This document shows, in pieces, positions 60,557 through 64,000 of a stretch of DNA of 64,000 nt. Below the pieces are notes generated by a model, which saw only the letters and a list, made by a program, of their open reading frames with translations, had not been told where the DNA came from and did not search any database. The stretch's first letter is position 1. Every line of letters starts with the position of its first letter. The DNA comes from BMS3ABIN03 sp964418885 (GTDB taxonomy: Bacteria > Bacteroidota > Ignavibacteria > Ignavibacteriales > Ignavibacteriaceae): contig CAYQNW010000007.1 of the NCBI GenBank assembly GCA_964418885.1, positions 12,436-76,435 of the forward strand. Reading direction: 5' to 3'. A program made the translations under genes and the position numbers.

Positions 60557-62017
60557 ATGTTAGGAAATGATTTAATAAAAGTATTGTTGATAGAAGATGA
60601 AGATTTTGATATAAAGCGAGTTCGGAATACTATAAAACCTTTTTCTGATCGAATTGAAATTAGTAAAGTAGTTTCAAATGGGAATAAGGCTGTAGAATAT
60701 ATTCGGAGCAATCATGATTTGATTGATGTAGTTATTATGGATTACCAGATTGCTGGTGGCTTAATGGGTGAAGACCTAATAAAAAAAATAAAAGATACCA
60801 ACCATCTCGTTCAGATTATTGTTATTACCAAGATGACGATTAATATACCTGATTACAGCTTTGCAAATAAGTTGATAAAAGCAGGTGCTTTCTGGTATTG
60901 TACAAAATATCCCGGCGATATTGATGATTTTATTTATCAACCAACCGATTTTATAATAAGCATCTTTAACGCATACCAGAAAAAAGTTCTTGAAAAAGAC
61001 AGGTTAAAATCAAATCAAAAATTTGAAAAAAATGTAAATGATCTTCTTAAACAAAAAGTATTAATTGGCGAATCGCCCGGCATTCAAAGTCTAAGGGAAG
61101 ATATTAAAAAATGTGCACAGTCGAATGTGAACGTTTTAATACATGGTTCATCGGGGACAGGCAAAGAACTTGTAGCTTACAATATTCATTACCGTAGCGA
61201 TCGTAAATATGAAAACTTTGTACCAATAAACTGCGGCGGACTTCCGCACGAGTTGATCGAGAGTGAACTTTTTGGTTATGAAAAAGGAGCTTTTACAGGA
61301 GCAAATAAAAAGAAGCCCGGCTTATTCGAGTTAGCCGATAAAGGCACTATCTTTTTGGATGAAATAACAGAAATGCCGCTTCAGGCACAGGTGAAACTAC
61401 TTCGTGTAATACAGGATGGAGAACTGGAAAAACTGGGCAGAACCGATAAAGTAAAAGTAAACGTACGAATAATCTCTGCATCAAATAAAAATATTGAAGA
61501 AGAAGTTCGTGCAAAAAGATTTCGTGAAGATCTGTATTATCGTTTAAATGTTGTAAACCTTGCTGTTCCTGATTTAAGTGAAAGAAAAACCGATATCCCA
61601 ATTTTGTTTGATCATTTTCTGTCTTTCTATCGTCTGGAAATTGGTAATGAAAAACCAATTTTAGATAAAGATGCACGTGAGTTGTTTATAAATTATACCT
61701 GGCCCGGAAACGTGAGGGAATTAAAAAATGTGGTTCAGCGATTGCTTTTTAGGGGAGAATCCAAAATAAATAAATCCATCGCAGAACAAGCATTAGGAAT
61801 CAACTCAAAAGCTAGAGATGAAAAAGATAGCATAAATAAGTTTATCTTTCCTGAAGATGATAACCTGCTGACATTAAAAGATTTTGAAAAGCAGGTAAGG
61901 AAAAAATATTTTGAATATATTAGATCAAAATCATCCTCCGATACAGAAGCCGCTAATAAACTGGGTTTGGCCCCGCCTAACTTTCACAGGATGTGTAAAG
62001 AACTGGGTTTGAAATAA
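60557..62017 (+). CDS. Sigma54-dependent response regulator
   Basis: The 486-residue protein has a receiver domain (Asp14, phosphoacceptor Asp62 in VIMDYQ). The central AAA+ domain follows, with LIHGSSGTGKELVAY (Walker A, about 197-204), YEKGAFTGANKKK (GAFTGA, the sigma54 contact) and KGTIFLDEITEM (Walker B). A C-terminal Fis-type helix-turn-helix (about 440-486) binds DNA as a dimer. It should activate sigma54 promoters when the kinase phosphorylates it. Its likely targets are the flanking glycanase genes. Confidence 0.93.
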   Translation: MLGNDLIKVLLIEDEDFDIKRVRNTIKPFSDRIEISKVVSNGNKAVEYIRSNHDLIDVVIMDYQIAGGLMGEDLIKKIKDTNHLVQIIVITKMTINIPDYSFANKLIKAGAFWYCTKYPGDIDDFIYQPTDFIISIFNAYQKKVLEKDRLKSNQKFEKNVNDLLKQKVLIGESPGIQSLREDIKKCAQSNVNVLIHGSSGTGKELVAYNIHYRSDRKYENFVPINCGGLPHELIESELFGYEKGAFTGANKKKPGLFELADKGTIFLDEITEMPLQAQVKLLRVIQDGELEKLGRTDKVKVNVRIISASNKNIEEEVRAKRFREDLYYRLNVVNLAVPDLSERKTDIPILFDHFLSFYRLEIGNEKPILDKDARELFINYTWPGNVRELKNVVQRLLFRGESKINKSIAEQALGINSKARDEKDSINKFIFPEDDNLLTLKDFEKQVRKKYFEYIRSKSSSDTEAANKLGLAPPNFHRMCKELGLK

Positions 62018-62041
62018 CAATTATCAAAACTGATAATCCTC

Positions 62042-62134
62042 ACTTATTAAAATAATAATATGGTTGTCACTATACCCACTAATTTTAATATAAGTCCACT
62101 TTTAGAATGAAAATAAACTGGACTGATAATTGTT
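62042..62134 (+). promoter_or_regulatory. Candidate regulator site and weak sigma54 promoter before GH5
   Basis: Positions 62042-62058 match 15 of 17 bases of the inverted-repeat arm at 57576-57592. About 75 bases downstream, TGGACT-GATAA-TTGTT (62119-62134) fits TGG-N8-TTG with a T at the -12 C position. The window is AT-rich and both matches are imperfect, so this is tentative. The stretch 62018-62369 otherwise holds one hairpin. Confidence 0.3.
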
Positions 62135-62307
62135 TGTCAAAAATAGTTCTTTAGTTAAAGTTGTTTTAAGCTGCTCCTTTATATATTGTTATTTATTGTG
62201 ATGTAGTTATTCAACGAAATCATATTAATTAAACCTCCTTTAATTGTTGATTTAAAAACGACGAACTAATGAATAATCAGAATTTTCACTTATTTATTCT
62301 AGATGTT

Positions 62308-62336
62308 AGAGCGGTGTAAAAACCGCTCTCTTTATT
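62308..62336 (+). terminator. Hairpin before the GH5 gene
   Basis: AGAGCGGT (62308-62315) and ACCGCTCT (62322-62329) form an 8-bp stem with a 6-base loop, followed by a T-rich tract. It may end the operon that stops at 62017, or be an attenuator in the GH5 leader, since it lies 34 bases before the GH5 start codon. Confidence 0.65.
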
Positions 62337-62369
62337 TCTTATAAATCCTGTAAATATTTTGTTTTGCGT

Positions 62370-64000
62370 ATGAACCATTTTACTAAGCTTAATCTCTTCA
62401 TTCTACTTTCAATATTATTTTTTTCAAACAGCATATCTGCACAATCATTTCTCCACACTTCAAACAAAAAAATTGTGAATGGATCAGGCAATGAAGTTTT
62501 GTTAAAAGGCATCGGTTTGGGAGGCTGGCTACTTATGGAAGGGTATATGCTTCACACATCGGGTTTTGCGAATGCGCAATGGGAAATCAGAAAGGCAATT
62601 GAGGATTTGATCGGAACAACTAATGCTCAACAATTTTATGAAGCTTACCGTGCAAACTATGTAACCAGAGAAGACATAAGTAAAATTGCAGAATGGGGAT
62701 TCAATTCAATACGACTTCCTTTTCATTATAATATTTTAACTCCGTCTGAATCACCCGGTGTTTATCTTGAAGAAGGATTTGCTGTTCTTGATTCAGTTTT
62801 AGCCTGGTGTAAAGATAATCATTTATACCTGATACTGGATCTGCATGCTGCACCTGGGGGACAGAGCGACGGACCAATTTGTGATTATAATCCTGCAAAG
62901 CCTTCACTCTGGCAGGATCCTGCAAATCGGGATAGAACTGTGGAAATATGGAGAAAGATTGTTGAACGATATTATAACGAAGAATGGATTGGTGGTTATG
63001 ATCTATTAAACGAACCTGCATGGGAACTTGGGCAAGGCAGTCCGTTACTTCGGCAACTATATGAACGAATTACAGATACTATCAGAGTTGTTGACACAAA
63101 CCATATTATTTTTATTGAAGGGAACTGGTGGGCAACAACATTTGACGGATTAACACCACCCTGGGATGATAACATGGTTTACAGTTTTCATAAATACTGG
63201 AACACAAATGACCAGGGAAGTATTCAGTATTTAGTTAATATACGAAATGCCTACAATGTCCCACTGTGGCTTGGAGAAACAGGGGAAAACTCAAATGCAT
63301 GGTTTGTTGATTGCGTAGAGTTAATGCAAAGTAATGATATAGGATGGGCTTGGTGGCCCCATAAAAAAATCGACGCTCTTGCAGGACCTTTATCTGCAAT
63401 ACTTTTACCATCTTATCAAGTACTTCTCGATTACTGGAATGGTTCAGGGTCAAAACCGACAGTAACTTATGCTACGGATGCTTTACTGCAGCAAGCAGAT
63501 AAATTATTAATTGAAAAATGCAATTTTCATCCTGATGTTATTGATGCCCTTATAAGGCAGCCAAGCAATACCACGATTAAGCCTTTCTCTTCAAATGAAA
63601 TTCCGGGAATTATATATGGTGCACAGTATGATTTTGGTCATAGAGGATATGCTTATGATGACAAAGATTATCAAAACACTAGTGGCAATTCAGGCGGTAG
63701 TCCTTGGAACAACGGCTCAGGTTACAGGAACGATGGAGTCGATATTCAGCCGACTAACGATCCATTCACGTTGGGATTCAATGTTAGCTGGATAGAAAAC
63801 GGAGAATGGTTAAAATTTACAGTTAATGTTTTACAGTCCGGGACATTTGAGATTGCTCTACGTGTATCTGCTGCAAATTCAGGAGGTCAGATTGCTTTAC
63901 AATGGGATGGATTAAACCTAGCTATTAAAGATGTCCCTAATACCGGAGGTTGGCAGAATTGGCAAACAGTGATGCTTTCAGATGTTCAATTAACATCGGG
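62370..64000 (+). CDS. GH5 glycoside hydrolase with CBM6-like domain, partial
   Basis: ATG 62370 opens a frame that runs off the right edge (543 codons seen). It has a signal peptide (NHFTKLNLFILLSILFFSNS, cleavage near ISAQ). A GH5 catalytic domain follows: VLLKGIGLGGWLLMEGYML, LILDLHAAPGGQSDG, the acid/base Glu215 in DLLNEPAWE and the nucleophile Glu303 in WLGETGE. The C-terminal region (from about residue 405) has GYAYDDKDYQNTSGNSGGS and IENGEWLKFTVNVLQSGTF, typical of CBM6-like carbohydrate-binding modules. It is likely a secreted endoglucanase-type enzyme, and a T9SS sorting domain may lie beyond the window. Confidence 0.92.
   Translation, partial: MNHFTKLNLFILLSILFFSNSISAQSFLHTSNKKIVNGSGNEVLLKGIGLGGWLLMEGYMLHTSGFANAQWEIRKAIEDLIGTTNAQQFYEAYRANYVTREDISKIAEWGFNSIRLPFHYNILTPSESPGVYLEEGFAVLDSVLAWCKDNHLYLILDLHAAPGGQSDGPICDYNPAKPSLWQDPANRDRTVEIWRKIVERYYNEEWIGGYDLLNEPAWELGQGSPLLRQLYERITDTIRVVDTNHIIFIEGNWWATTFDGLTPPWDDNMVYSFHKYWNTNDQGSIQYLVNIRNAYNVPLWLGETGENSNAWFVDCVELMQSNDIGWAWWPHKKIDALAGPLSAILLPSYQVLLDYWNGSGSKPTVTYATDALLQQADKLLIEKCNFHPDVIDALIRQPSNTTIKPFSSNEIPGIIYGAQYDFGHRGYAYDDKDYQNTSGNSGGSPWNNGSGYRNDGVDIQPTNDPFTLGFNVSWIENGEWLKFTVNVLQSGTFEIALRVSAANSGGQIALQWDGLNLAIKDVPNTGGWQNWQTVMLSDVQLTS

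Noticed and set aside
1..64000. CRISPR arrays, tRNA or rRNA genes
   Set aside because: I found no regularly spaced repeats and no tRNA cloverleaf-like or rRNA sequence while reading the window.

Overview
The window looks like part of a draft genome of an Ignavibacteria-type bacterium (Bacteroidota/Chlorobiota group). Four things point there: AT-rich DNA; two secreted proteins ending in a type IX secretion (T9SS) sorting domain with the NYPNPFNP motif; the rimP-nusA-infB-rbfA-truB-ribF-rpsO-pnp operon; and an alternative GlmU of the Bacteroidota/Chlorobi type. A run of 100 N at 12659-12758 is a scaffold gap. I see no tRNA, rRNA, CRISPR array or intact insertion sequence.

Layout. 1-6988 (minus strand) is the transcription/translation operon from rimP to a partial pnp, with a terminator-like hairpin just ahead of rimP. 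7109-13836 is an envelope and accessory block: a LapA-like membrane protein, then a three-gene set (lipoprotein, outer-membrane barrel fused to a transglutaminase-like domain, FecR-like protein), another lipoprotein, a broken repetitive-family lipoprotein around the gap, and a thioredoxin-like lipoprotein. 13861-23865 holds scattered metabolic and membrane genes: malQ, an ATP-grasp enzyme, a methyltransferase, a cyclic-nucleotide-gated channel, a LOG-like protein, YceI, LhgO and a Cu/Zn SOD. 24038-32055 is a mostly plus-strand run: alternative glmU, rsmB, rodZ-like, ligA, a DUF6913-like gene, a STAS protein and a sodium/solute symporter. 33258-38902 is a tight HAD / PgpH / xerD / M50 protease / lipoprotein run. 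39578-46649 holds a second GlmU-like protein, rpsT, queE-queD, uvrB, a DUF423 protein, a methyltransferase and rlpA.

46650-54621 is more dynamic. It has a truncated APC permease next to its full-length, EIIA-fused paralog, an outer-membrane protein gene interrupted by one in-frame TGA, two T9SS-sorted proteins (one apparently a degenerate subtilase) and an SDR protein.

54654-64000 ends in the locus I find most interesting. A GH16 beta-glucanase lipoprotein is divergent from a three-gene operon: a membrane-anchored solute-binding protein without a permease, a sensor kinase, and a sigma54-dependent response regulator. A secreted GH5+CBM6-like glycanase follows and runs off the window. The divergent region holds a 21-bp perfect inverted repeat about 80-120 bp upstream of a sigma54-like promoter for the GH16 gene. 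A 15/17 match to one arm lies upstream of a weaker sigma54-like element before the GH5 gene. I infer a beta-glucan-sensing three-component system controlling its own glycanases.
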